The notes under the pieces were generated by a model. The model saw nothing but the letters and a program-made list of their open reading frames with translations. It made no database searches and was not told the origin of the DNA. Position numbers and translations under genes: made by a program. This document shows, piece after piece, positions 1 through 5,719 of a stretch of 7,391 bases of DNA. Origin of the DNA: CAZKCK01 sp964552325. GTDB taxonomy: Bacteria > Bacteroidota > Bacteroidia > Bacteroidales > TTA-H9. The stretch is taken from contig CAZKHA010000172.1 of NCBI GenBank assembly GCA_964552325.1, positions 1 to 7,391 on the forward strand. The letters run 5' to 3'. Within the stretch, counting starts at the first letter, position 1; the number at the start of each line of letters is the position of its first letter.

Positions 1-74
1 TCAATCAACTCTTCTTTGGTTGCTGGCCAAGGTGCGTCCTCTAGTTTTGAAGCCAATTCGAGCGTCCAGTACAT
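1..74 (-). CDS. DUF2795-like small acidic protein, 5' end only
   Basis: An ATG at 74 on the minus strand opens a frame that runs off the left edge after 24 codons. The product begins MYWTLELASKLEDAPWPATK, which I recognise from memory as the N-terminus of a short (about 70-75 residue) conserved Bacteroidota protein annotated with a DUF2795 domain. The function of that family is unknown to me. The tryptophan and proline-rich APWPAT segment followed by a helix start (KEELI) is typical of its beginning. A good promoter candidate lies 33-64 bases upstream of the ATG, so it is probably transcribed separately from the adenosyltransferase gene behind it. The stop codon is outside the window, so length and C-terminus cannot be checked. 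Confidence 0.72.
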   Translation of the reverse strand, partial: MYWTLELASKLEDAPWPATKEELI

Positions 75-106
75 ATGTAGATAAATTAGATTCGAGAAAT
101 TTCCGA

Positions 107-138
107 CAAAAATAAACTTTTTTTGATACAGTTGTCAA
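107..138 (-). promoter_or_regulatory. Bacteroidota-type promoter for the DUF2795-like gene
   Basis: Read on the minus strand, TTG (136-138, within CTTGACAA) is followed by a 21-base spacer and TATTTTTG (107-114), matching the TAnnTTTG -7 consensus. Transcription would begin near position 100, giving a leader of about 25 bases before the ATG at 74. The site lies in the 88-base gap after the adenosyltransferase stop. No strong terminator separates the two. Confidence 0.55.
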
Positions 139-162
139 GTTTTACAATCTTCTTGAAAGATT

Positions 163-723
163 TTATCGTCTAGGTATCCATGTAACCTCATGTAATCCAG
201 CATCAATCAGGATCTTTCGTGCCAAAACAAACAGATAATCAGATAACCTGTTCACATATTTTACACACAACTCATCTAGGGCTGTATTGCGATTGATTTT
301 AACCATTAACCTTTCGGCTCGGCGGCACACTGTTCGGGCCACATGCGCATAGGAAGATGGTATATTCCCTCCAGGAAGTATAAAGGATGACAACGCAGGA
401 AGTGACTCGTTCATTGCATCAATTTCGTGCTCTAAGAGCAAAACATCATCATCAACAATCACTGGCAACGTGTTAAAAGAACTACTAGAAACGGCCGCCA
501 AAAGTGATTCTATGGTAAACAAACGGTCCTGAATCTCGAGTAATAGTTTGCGAACGTGTTCGTTTGTTATACTATCCCGCAGTAATCCTACGAACGAATT
601 TAACTCATCAACCGTTCCGTAAGCTTCAATTCGTTCGTGGTATTTGGGAACACGGTCTCCGCCAATCAATGAAGTTTGCCCTCCATCCCCGGTTTTGGTA
701 TATATTTTCCAGTCTGTACTCAT
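163..723 (-). CDS. pduO: PduO-type cob(I)alamin adenosyltransferase (corrinoid adenosyltransferase)
   Basis: This enzyme transfers the adenosyl group of ATP to the cobalt of cob(I)alamin or cob(I)yrinic acid diamide, making coenzyme B12; it acts in the cytoplasm as a trimer. The 186-residue product shows all family motifs in order: the ATP-binding N-terminal segment YTKTGDGGQTSLIGG (8-22), GTVDELNS (36-43), FILPGG (114-119), ARTVCRRAER (129-138) and NRLSDYLFVLAR (158-169). Length is normal for a single-domain PduO/MMAB-type enzyme. The frame is open 15 codons further to a TTG at 768, but the ATG at 723 places the YTKTGDGG motif at its usual distance from the N-terminus, so I use it. The leader holds two copies of a 10-base repeat. 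No cobalamin riboswitch or other B12 gene is visible, so this may serve salvage of imported corrinoid. Confidence 0.94.
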   Translation of the reverse strand: MSTDWKIYTKTGDGGQTSLIGGDRVPKYHERIEAYGTVDELNSFVGLLRDSITNEHVRKLLLEIQDRLFTIESLLAAVSSSSFNTLPVIVDDDVLLLEHEIDAMNESLPALSSFILPGGNIPSSYAHVARTVCRRAERLMVKINRNTALDELCVKYVNRLSDYLFVLARKILIDAGLHEVTWIPRR

Positions 724-1012
724 AAAAAAGTTTTGTAAGAATCCTTTTGTAAGATCTAAATGAAACAAATTGCAACTACATATGACATGTTGTCAGCCAA
801 TGTTGGATATAATCAACCAATGGCGAGCCGTTTTGTTTAACGATACAAGCTAAAAATAAAACAATCAGCTCAACTAATTATATGCAACGACTAATTATTC
901 CCTGTAGTTGATGTCCGCTAAAATAAGAAGATCCCTCGCTTCATTACATTACGCTCGCAATCTAAAAATATTTTGAGTTTTTTACCGGACAATAGTGATT
1001 CCCTATAAGTTT
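724..1012. other. Non-coding gap between adenosyltransferase and ABC ATPase genes
   Basis: No convincing gene is visible in this 289-base stretch on either strand. It holds the leader of the adenosyltransferase gene and the region downstream of the ABC ATPase stop. Short repeats are present: TTTTGTAAGA twice (731-740, 745-754), ACTAATTAT twice (873-881, 890-898), and an imperfect inverted repeat GCCAATG-TTG / CAACCAATGGC (796-805, 814-824). I see no exact TAnnTTTG element upstream of the ATG at 723 and no T-run hairpin after the ATPase stop. Confidence 0.5.
731..754. repeat. Two 10-base direct repeats just upstream of the adenosyltransferase start
   Basis: TTTTGTAAGA occurs at 731-740 and again at 745-754, a 14-base period. 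On the minus strand this reads TCTTACAAAA twice, ending 7 bases before the ATG at 723. It falls in the untranslated leader. It could be a regulator or RNA-binding site, or simply chance in A/T-rich DNA. Confidence 0.6.
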
Positions 1013-1729
1013 CTATACAAGCTGCGCTATGGTGTGGATTTTCGTATTAAGCGAATCTGATTCAACCAAGCCATCCTTTAGGCGAATGATGCGATGGGCG
1101 AACCGAGCTATATCTTCTTCGTGGGTTACAAGGATAATAGTGTTTCCTGCAGCATGAATCTCCTCGAACAATCCCATAATTTCGATGGACGTTTTTGAAT
1201 CGAGGTTTCCTGTAGGTTCATCGGCCAGAATTATAGAAGGCTTGTTAACTAAAGCCCTGGCAATAGCCACCCTTTGGCGCTGCCCCCCAGAAAGCTCATT
1301 GGGTTTATGAACCATGCGGTCGTCAAGGTGAACCTGTTTTAGCACCTCCTCTCCCCTATCAATACGCTTTTCTTTGGTAACGCCCGCGTAAATTAAGGGA
1401 AGCACAACATTATCGAGGGCACTTGAACGGGGCAACAGATTAAATGTTTGGAACACAAAACCGATCTCTTTATTACGAATTTCGGCTAGTTCGTTATCGC
1501 CTAACTTACTAACATCGGCTCCTGCCAAAAAATATTGACCTGCCGTGGGGGTATCAAGGCAACCCAAGATATTCATCAAGGTTGATTTGCCCGATCCTGA
1601 GGCGCCCATTAAGGCCACATACTCGTTCTTATGAATGGATAAAGACACTGATTGCAATGCTTTAACCAATTCTGCACCAACTTTATAGTGCTTTTTAATA
1701 TCAATCAACTTAATAATTTCCTCTTTCAT
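1013..1729 (-). CDS. ABC transporter ATP-binding protein, MacB/LolD/FtsE-like
   Basis: This is the cytoplasmic nucleotide-binding subunit of an ABC exporter or lipoprotein-release-type transporter. All catalytic elements are intact in the 238 residues: Walker A GASGSGKST (42-50), Q-loop Q94 in VFQTFNLLP, signature LSGGQ (146-150), Walker B ILADE with E171, D-loop region GNLD (174-177) and switch H203 in VTHEE. The FNLLPRSSALDNVVLPL segment and the LADEPTGNLDS stretch are characteristic of the MacB/LolD subgroup, whose partners are four-helix FtsX-like permeases that move peptides, macrolides or lipoproteins across or out of the inner membrane. No such permease is beside it: the neighbours are a methyltransferase and an adenosyltransferase gene. 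Its partner must be encoded outside the window, and the substrate cannot be inferred. A TAnnTTTG element lies 38 bases upstream of the start, so it may be monocistronic. Confidence 0.93.
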   Translation of the reverse strand: MKEEIIKLIDIKKHYKVGAELVKALQSVSLSIHKNEYVALMGASGSGKSTLMNILGCLDTPTAGQYFLAGADVSKLGDNELAEIRNKEIGFVFQTFNLLPRSSALDNVVLPLIYAGVTKEKRIDRGEEVLKQVHLDDRMVHKPNELSGGQRQRVAIARALVNKPSIILADEPTGNLDSKTSIEIMGLFEEIHAAGNTIILVTHEEDIARFAHRIIRLKDGLVESDSLNTKIHTIAQLV

Positions 1730-1766
1730 GCCTTAAAAAGTTATTTTGAACCACATGTTTAACGTA

Positions 1767-1774
1767 CAAAAGTA
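1767..1774 (-). promoter_or_regulatory. -7 element for the ABC ATPase gene
   Basis: On the minus strand the sequence reads TACTTTTG, an exact match to TAnnTTTG. It would start transcription near 1760, about 30 bases before the ATG at 1729. I do not see a TTG at the expected -33 distance, so the call rests on the -7 box alone. Confidence 0.42.
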
Positions 1775-1823
1775 ATAAACCTTTTTTAGTCTATCTGTTC
1801 GTCGTAGGTTGCCAACGCCCGAA

Positions 1824-2600
1824 TTACACTAATATTGTAAAGTTTTGTTTGCTTAACTCCTTTTTAAAAAAAACCAATCCCATGCTAAACACATCAACTG
1901 TTACTTGAGCCGCTTCTGATGATGTTATTCGATTCCATGCTTGTTCCATACCATCTGACCAGTGGATATCATCAAAAACCATTATCGCATCATTATGCAT
2001 ACATGGAGCCAACAGTTCAAAATACCTTAAAGTTGGCTCAAAGCCATGGTTTCCATCCACAAACACAAAATCAGGTTGAAGTCCCTTTTTAACAAGCTCG
2101 GGCAAAACCACGTCAAAATCACCATTTATACACTCAATTTTATCAAAACCATGCCGTTGAAAATTCTCTTGTGCTATTTTCAACCTTTCAGGGCAGCCTT
2201 CAATGGTAACAATACGGCTGTCAGGGTATCCCATTTTTAGATACATTGTACTAATTCCCAAAGAAGTGCCCAATTCAAGAATGACTTTAGGTTTAAAATG
2301 AGCTACGAGGTTATACAAATAAATTCCCTCCTTAGTCCTTTTTGATGAGGTGGAGGCAAGTTTACCAAGTTTTTGAAGGCGTAATGGTTTCTGCTTTCCT
2401 CCTTCACCTAAATCGAACACTGTTATAAGCTGTTTACTAGAAACCAATTGTTTACGAACAGTCTCAGGCAATTGAATGCTAGCTTTATGGGGCTTAGCGC
2501 GTAAGACGTGGCTTACGAGGAAATAAATAAATGGTGAATGAATCCTGTATCTTGAAACAGAACACCACAAATATCTTAAATAAGATTGGAGGAACCTCAT
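1824..2600 (-). CDS. Class I SAM-dependent methyltransferase (Methyltransf_24 / O-methyltransferase-like)
   Basis: The 258-residue product has a Rossmann-type methyltransferase core in its C-terminal two-thirds. Motif I is VILELGTSLGISTMYL (106-121), the acidic end of strand 2 is VTIEG (131-135), IECINGDF (156-162) gives the adenine-side acidic residue, and FVFVDGNHGFEPTLRYFELL (178-197) with DDIHWSDGMEQAW (210-222) resembles the metal- and substrate-binding side of catechol-type O-methyltransferases. The N-terminal RIHSPFIYFL segment (19-28) recalls a conserved HSPF region in Bacteroidota homologues. The acceptor is unknown. The frame is open to a TTG at 2672, but I chose the ATG at 2600. 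The TTG would leave only 36 bases to the divergent prenyltransferase gene and would lie inside that gene's promoter, whereas 108 bases leave room for both promoters. No partner gene is apparent. Confidence 0.85.
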   Translation of the reverse strand: MRFLQSYLRYLWCSVSRYRIHSPFIYFLVSHVLRAKPHKASIQLPETVRKQLVSSKQLITVFDLGEGGKQKPLRLQKLGKLASTSSKRTKEGIYLYNLVAHFKPKVILELGTSLGISTMYLKMGYPDSRIVTIEGCPERLKIAQENFQRHGFDKIECINGDFDVVLPELVKKGLQPDFVFVDGNHGFEPTLRYFELLAPCMHNDAIMVFDDIHWSDGMEQAWNRITSSEAAQVTVDVFSMGLVFFKKELSKQNFTILV

Positions 2601-2614
2601 CGGCAGCTTTTTTG

Positions 2615-2641
2615 CAAAACTAAGGCATTTCTTTTGAACAA
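2615..2641 (-). promoter_or_regulatory. Probable promoter of the methyltransferase gene
   Basis: On the minus strand TTG (2639-2641) is followed by a 16-base spacer and TAGTTTTG (2615-2622), which fits TAnnTTTG. The spacer is slightly short, and the implied leader before the ATG at 2600 is only about 9 bases, so this is tentative. Confidence 0.38.
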
Positions 2642-2657
2642 GCTTACATACAAATGG

Positions 2658-2687
2658 TTTGAATGTTGCCAATAAATGCTAAGTTTG
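2658..2687 (+). promoter_or_regulatory. Bacteroidota-type promoter of the UbiA-family gene
   Basis: TTTG (2658-2661), an 18-base spacer and TAAGTTTG (2680-2687) match the TTTG / TAnnTTTG consensus. Transcription would begin near 2694, about 15 bases before the ATG at 2709. The element covers the TTG at 2672 that would be the extended start of the divergent methyltransferase, which argues against that extension. Confidence 0.6.
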
Positions 2688-2708
2688 TTGTTTTGCTAAA
2701 GCCTCTAT

Positions 2709-3575
2709 ATGCAAGCTGTAAAGACTGTTCAGAACTATTTATCACTGGTTAAGATTAGCCACACCATATTTTCCGTTCCCTTCGCTGTAATTGGTTATAG
2801 TTTAGGCGTTAAAGCCACAGGGCTTCCACTTCCTTTCTCGCTATTGGTAAAAGTGCTGTTGGCAGTACTTTTTGCACGTAATGCTGCCATGAGCTTTAAT
2901 CGGTGGGCCGATTACCACTTTGACAAACTGAACCCAAGAACAGCACAACGCGAGATACCACGAAAGGCTATCAGCCCGAATGCTGCATTGGCATTTGTGC
3001 TTATCAACAGCCTGCTTTTTCTTATAGTCAGCTTTGCCATCAATTGGTTATGTTTTGCCTTGGCGCCTATAGCGCTAGGGGTAATTTTGGGATATAGCTA
3101 TACTAAACGTTTTACGGCTTTGGCCCATTTGGTACTTGGTTTGGGCTTATCGTTGGCTCCTATTGGAGCGTACCTTGCAGTAACTGGGTCTTTCTCCGTT
3201 TTGCCAATACTTTTTTCGTTAAGCGTTCTTTTTTGGGTATCTGGGTTCGACATAATTTATGCGCTTCAAGATGAGGATTTTGATAAATCGCAACACCTTC
3301 GGTCCATTCCGGCACACTACGGTGTTAAAAAAGCCTTACACATTTCTGAAATCTTGCACGTTTTTGCGGTAGCCTTTTTACTATTGGCGGGCTTAATAGG
3401 ATTGTTTGGATGGCTATATTGGGTTGGTTTGCTTATTTATACCTGCTTAATCGTTTACCAACATCGCTTGGTTAAACCTACCGATTTAAGCAGGGTGAAC
3501 CTAGCTTTTGCCACCTTAAATGGTTTCGCAGGCCTTGTGTTTGGGGTATTTGTGGTATTTGACATTTTCCTATAA
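2709..3575 (+). CDS. mqnP: UbiA-family polyprenyltransferase, MqnP/UbiA-like
   Basis: This integral membrane enzyme transfers a polyprenyl chain to an aromatic acceptor. The 288-residue product has the two Asp-rich, Mg-diphosphate-binding motifs of the superfamily: NRWADYHFD (64-72) and DIIYALQDEDFD (181-192). The extended first motif, with NPRTAQREIP following (75-84), is the signature I associate with the 'ubiA_other' subgroup that includes MqnP of the futalosine menaquinone route, rather than with MenA. Eight or nine hydrophobic segments span roughly 16-34, 42-60, 92-112, 114-131, 138-158, 163-181, 212-233, 234-248 and 265-286. Because Bacteroidota respire with menaquinone rather than ubiquinone, a role in menaquinone synthesis is inferred, but no other mqn or men gene is present to confirm it. 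The ATG is preceded by a well-placed promoter, and the stop codon abuts a hairpin. Confidence 0.88.
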   Translation: MQAVKTVQNYLSLVKISHTIFSVPFAVIGYSLGVKATGLPLPFSLLVKVLLAVLFARNAAMSFNRWADYHFDKLNPRTAQREIPRKAISPNAALAFVLINSLLFLIVSFAINWLCFALAPIALGVILGYSYTKRFTALAHLVLGLGLSLAPIGAYLAVTGSFSVLPILFSLSVLFWVSGFDIIYALQDEDFDKSQHLRSIPAHYGVKKALHISEILHVFAVAFLLLAGLIGLFGWLYWVGLLIYTCLIVYQHRLVKPTDLSRVNLAFATLNGFAGLVFGVFVVFDIFL

Positions 3576-3600
3576 AAAAAAGCCCAGCATAAGCTAGGCT
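3574..3600 (-). terminator. Intrinsic terminator of lysS, overlapping the stop of the convergent prenyltransferase gene
   Basis: In the minus-strand transcript, AGCCTAGC and GCTGGGCT pair over 8 bp, including one G-U, around a TTAT loop. A run of eight T follows (positions 3581 down to 3574). It lies 22 bases after the lysS stop at 3623. On the plus strand the same stem has a C-A mismatch and no strong T-run after it, so termination of the prenyltransferase transcript would be weaker. The T-run overlaps the last two bases of that gene's TAA (3573-3575). Confidence 0.82.
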
Positions 3601-3622
3601 CTAACTATTATTCACGTATAGC

Positions 3623-5335
3623 TTACTCTATCCAAACTTTTATTTCGTCCAGGGAGGGTAACGCAAGTTCAAGTTTCATTTTTTTGCGTAATCCGCCCAA
3701 TTGGTTAAACAATTGACTGGCAGACGCTTTTTTAAGGGCTTCAACTTGATTAATCCCAGCCTGGCGTAAAACCGGAATCCAGGCTAAGGGCACACCAACA
3801 GCTTCAAATTCTTCGTCTTTAGAAAACACAACCTTCTTTTCTGGACGCATTTGCGGGAAAAACAACACCTCTTGAATGGAGGGAGAGTTGGTAAGTATCA
3901 TAGCCATACGGTCAATCCCAATACCCAGCCCAGCTGTGGGTGGCATGCCATACTCTAGGGCGCGTAAAAAATCCTCGTCCAGCACCATCGATTCTTCGTC
4001 GCCACGTTTGCCAAGCTCAAGTTGCGATTCAAAGCGTTCGCGCTGGTCAATTGGGTCGTTGAGTTCGGTAAACGAGTTGCAAATTTCTTTTCCGTTACAG
4101 ATGGCCTCAAAACGTTCAACTAAACCAGCTTTGCTACGGTGCTTTTTGGCTAAAGGCGACATCTCAACTGGGTAATCCGTAATAAACGTTGGCTGGATTA
4201 GGAAAGGTTCGCATTTTGCGCCAAAGATTTCATCAATTAATTTGCCTTTGCCCATCGTGGCATCAACATCCACTTTTAACTCTTTTGCCGTTGTGCGAAG
4301 AGCATCCTCATTCATTGCGCTGATATCGACACCTGTAAAGTGTTGAATAGCTTCGAACATGGTGAACCTTGTCCAGGGACGCTTAAAATCTATTACGTTT
4401 TCGCCAACTTTAACTTGGGTTGTTCCGTGGATATCGAAGGTCATCTTTTCAACCATTTCTTCCACCAAATCCATCATCCAGTCATAGTCTTTGTAAGCAA
4501 CATAAAGTTCCATTTGGGTAAATTCAGGATTATGGAAACGGTCCATTCCTTCGTTACGGAAATCCTTTGAAAACTCATAAACACCATCATACCCTCCAAC
4601 AATGAGCCGTTTAAGATACAACTCATTGGCAATGCGCAGGTACAACGTCATGTCGAGCGTATTGTGATGGGTTTTGAAAGGCCTTGCTGCAGCTCCACCA
4701 TAAAGCGGTTGTAATACAGGTGTTTCTACCTCTAGGTAACCTTTTGCATTGAGATATTCGCGCATGGAGTTAACCATTTTTGAGCGCTTGATAAATATTT
4801 CGCGTACACCAGGATTCACAATTAAATCAACATATCGTTGGCGGTAACGCAGTTCAGGATCCGTAAAAGCATCATAGGTTTTATCTTCCTTCTCTTTAAC
4901 AATTGGCAAGGGCCTAAGCGATTTACACAAAAGCGTAAAAGATTGGGCATGAATGGTAACCTCACCCATTTGAGTAATGAACACAAAGCCTTGAACACCA
5001 ATAATATCACCAATATCTAGCAATCGTTTAAATACAGTATTATACAGGGTTTTATCTTCGGTAGGGCAAATGTCGTCGCGTTTAAAGTAAAGCTGAATTC
5101 GCCCATGGGCATCTTGCAATTCTACAAATGCGGCAGCACCCATTATTCTACGGCTCATGATTCTTCCAGCAATGCTAACTTCCTGAAAAAGGGTTTGATT
5201 TTCAGGGAATTTTGCATGAATCTCTGACGTAGTAACGTTCACATCAAATTGCTGGGCAGGATAAGGATTTATGCCCAAGTCAATCAGTTCTTTAAGGGTA
5301 TTACGTCTAATAATCTCTTGTTCACTTAGTTGCAT
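3623..5335 (-). CDS. lysS: Lysyl-tRNA synthetase, class II
   Basis: LysRS charges tRNA-Lys with lysine using ATP in the cytoplasm and works as a dimer. The 570-residue product has an N-terminal OB-fold anticodon-binding domain (about 55-135, with VSIAGRIMSRRIMGAAAFVE and GRIQLYF), motif 1 around 181-210 ending in ETPVLQP, motif 2 FRNEGMDRFHNPEFTQME (259-276) and motif 3 GLGIGIDRMAMILT (469-482), all intact. After motif 3 and FFPQMRPE comes a further segment of about 70 residues (500-570) with a helix-hairpin-helix-like look (WIPVLRQAGINQVEALKKA, QLGGLRKKMKLELALP); from memory, Bacteroidales LysRS also carries it. The frame is open 33 codons upstream to a TTG at 5434, but the -7 promoter box lies inside that stretch and MQLSEQEIIR is a normal LysRS N-terminus, so the ATG at 5335 is chosen. 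It ends at a strong hairpin and appears monocistronic. Confidence 0.97.
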   Translation of the reverse strand: MQLSEQEIIRRNTLKELIDLGINPYPAQQFDVNVTTSEIHAKFPENQTLFQEVSIAGRIMSRRIMGAAAFVELQDAHGRIQLYFKRDDICPTEDKTLYNTVFKRLLDIGDIIGVQGFVFITQMGEVTIHAQSFTLLCKSLRPLPIVKEKEDKTYDAFTDPELRYRQRYVDLIVNPGVREIFIKRSKMVNSMREYLNAKGYLEVETPVLQPLYGGAAARPFKTHHNTLDMTLYLRIANELYLKRLIVGGYDGVYEFSKDFRNEGMDRFHNPEFTQMELYVAYKDYDWMMDLVEEMVEKMTFDIHGTTQVKVGENVIDFKRPWTRFTMFEAIQHFTGVDISAMNEDALRTTAKELKVDVDATMGKGKLIDEIFGAKCEPFLIQPTFITDYPVEMSPLAKKHRSKAGLVERFEAICNGKEICNSFTELNDPIDQRERFESQLELGKRGDEESMVLDEDFLRALEYGMPPTAGLGIGIDRMAMILTNSPSIQEVLFFPQMRPEKKVVFSKDEEFEAVGVPLAWIPVLRQAGINQVEALKKASASQLFNQLGGLRKKMKLELALPSLDEIKVWIE

Positions 5336-5352
5336 ATACAATAAATTTTGCG

Positions 5353-5383
5353 CAAAGATACAGAATCTGAACAATATAGCTAA
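5353..5383 (-). promoter_or_regulatory. lysS promoter
   Basis: On the minus strand TATCTTTG (5353-5360) is an exact TAnnTTTG -7 box. A degenerate -33 TTAG (5380-5383) lies 19 bases upstream. The expected start near 5347 leaves a leader of about 11 bases before the ATG at 5335. The -7 box runs into a perfect palindrome TTTGCGCAAA (5347-5356) that covers the predicted start point. Confidence 0.6.
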
Positions 5384-5542
5384 TGATCTTGTTAATAGAA
5401 CACTAAATAATAGGTTTTTTGAAAACTCAGGCAACCTTTTCGAAAAATTGTTGTCTAACTATCACAAAACAAAGCTTTAATACAAAACCAGCTACAGGTT
5501 CATATCAGGATGAACTCATGTAGCATCCAAAAAATCAAAATT

Positions 5543-5704
5543 ATGTCACAGATTTATCATAAAAAGCACGTTCGCAAAGGGCCATCCCCGATTCCGCCTG
5601 GGGCCGGAAAATCAAAAAAAGAAAAGAGCAAAGAAAACCTTTATTGGATGTACTTCGTGGTCTTCTTGAGCTTGAGCCTGATATTGCTTTATTTCTTTAA
5701 ATAG
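5543..5704 (+). CDS. Small single-span membrane protein of unknown function
   Basis: The 53-residue product (MSQIYHKKHVRKG...) has three parts: a strongly basic N-terminal region with a PSPIPPGAG turn (residues 14-22), a Lys/Glu-rich stretch (GKSKKEKSKEN, 22-32), and one hydrophobic segment from about 34 to 52 (LYWMYFVV...LLYFF) at the extreme C-terminus. Positive charge before the segment predicts an N-inside, tail-anchor-like topology. I do not recognise the family. An in-frame ATG at 5510 would add 11 residues; I prefer 5543, which follows an A-rich leader, but either start is possible. The gene converges on the U32 gene with a 15-base gap and no clear terminator. It shares a 207-base divergent region with lysS, in which I see no exact TAnnTTTG on the plus strand. 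The charged and hydrophobic organisation makes it likely real, not a chance frame. Confidence 0.62.
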   Translation: MSQIYHKKHVRKGPSPIPPGAGKSKKEKSKENLYWMYFVVFLSLSLILLYFFK

Positions 5705-5719
5705 GGCCTTCGGTTAAGC

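Noticed and set aside
140..163. Hairpin AATCTT / AAGATT after the adenosyltransferase stop
   Set aside because: The stem is only six A/T-rich pairs and is not followed by a T-run on the minus strand; too weak to call a terminator.
724..900. Cobalamin riboswitch upstream of the adenosyltransferase gene
   Set aside because: No B12-box-like GCCACTG core or extended paired structure is visible; the region is A/T-rich with only short repeats.
2046..2240. 64-codon plus-strand frame inside the methyltransferase gene
   Set aside because: It lies antisense to the strongly supported methyltransferase core motifs and has no recognisable protein features.
3876..5020. Several plus- and minus-strand frames of 60-99 codons within lysS
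   Set aside because: They overlap conserved LysRS sequence, have low-complexity or unnatural composition (e.g. Ser/Arg runs), and show no promoter or leader.
5271..5480. 69-codon plus-strand frame across the lysS start and promoter
   Set aside because: It overlaps the LysRS N-terminus and the lysS promoter, and its product resembles no protein I know.
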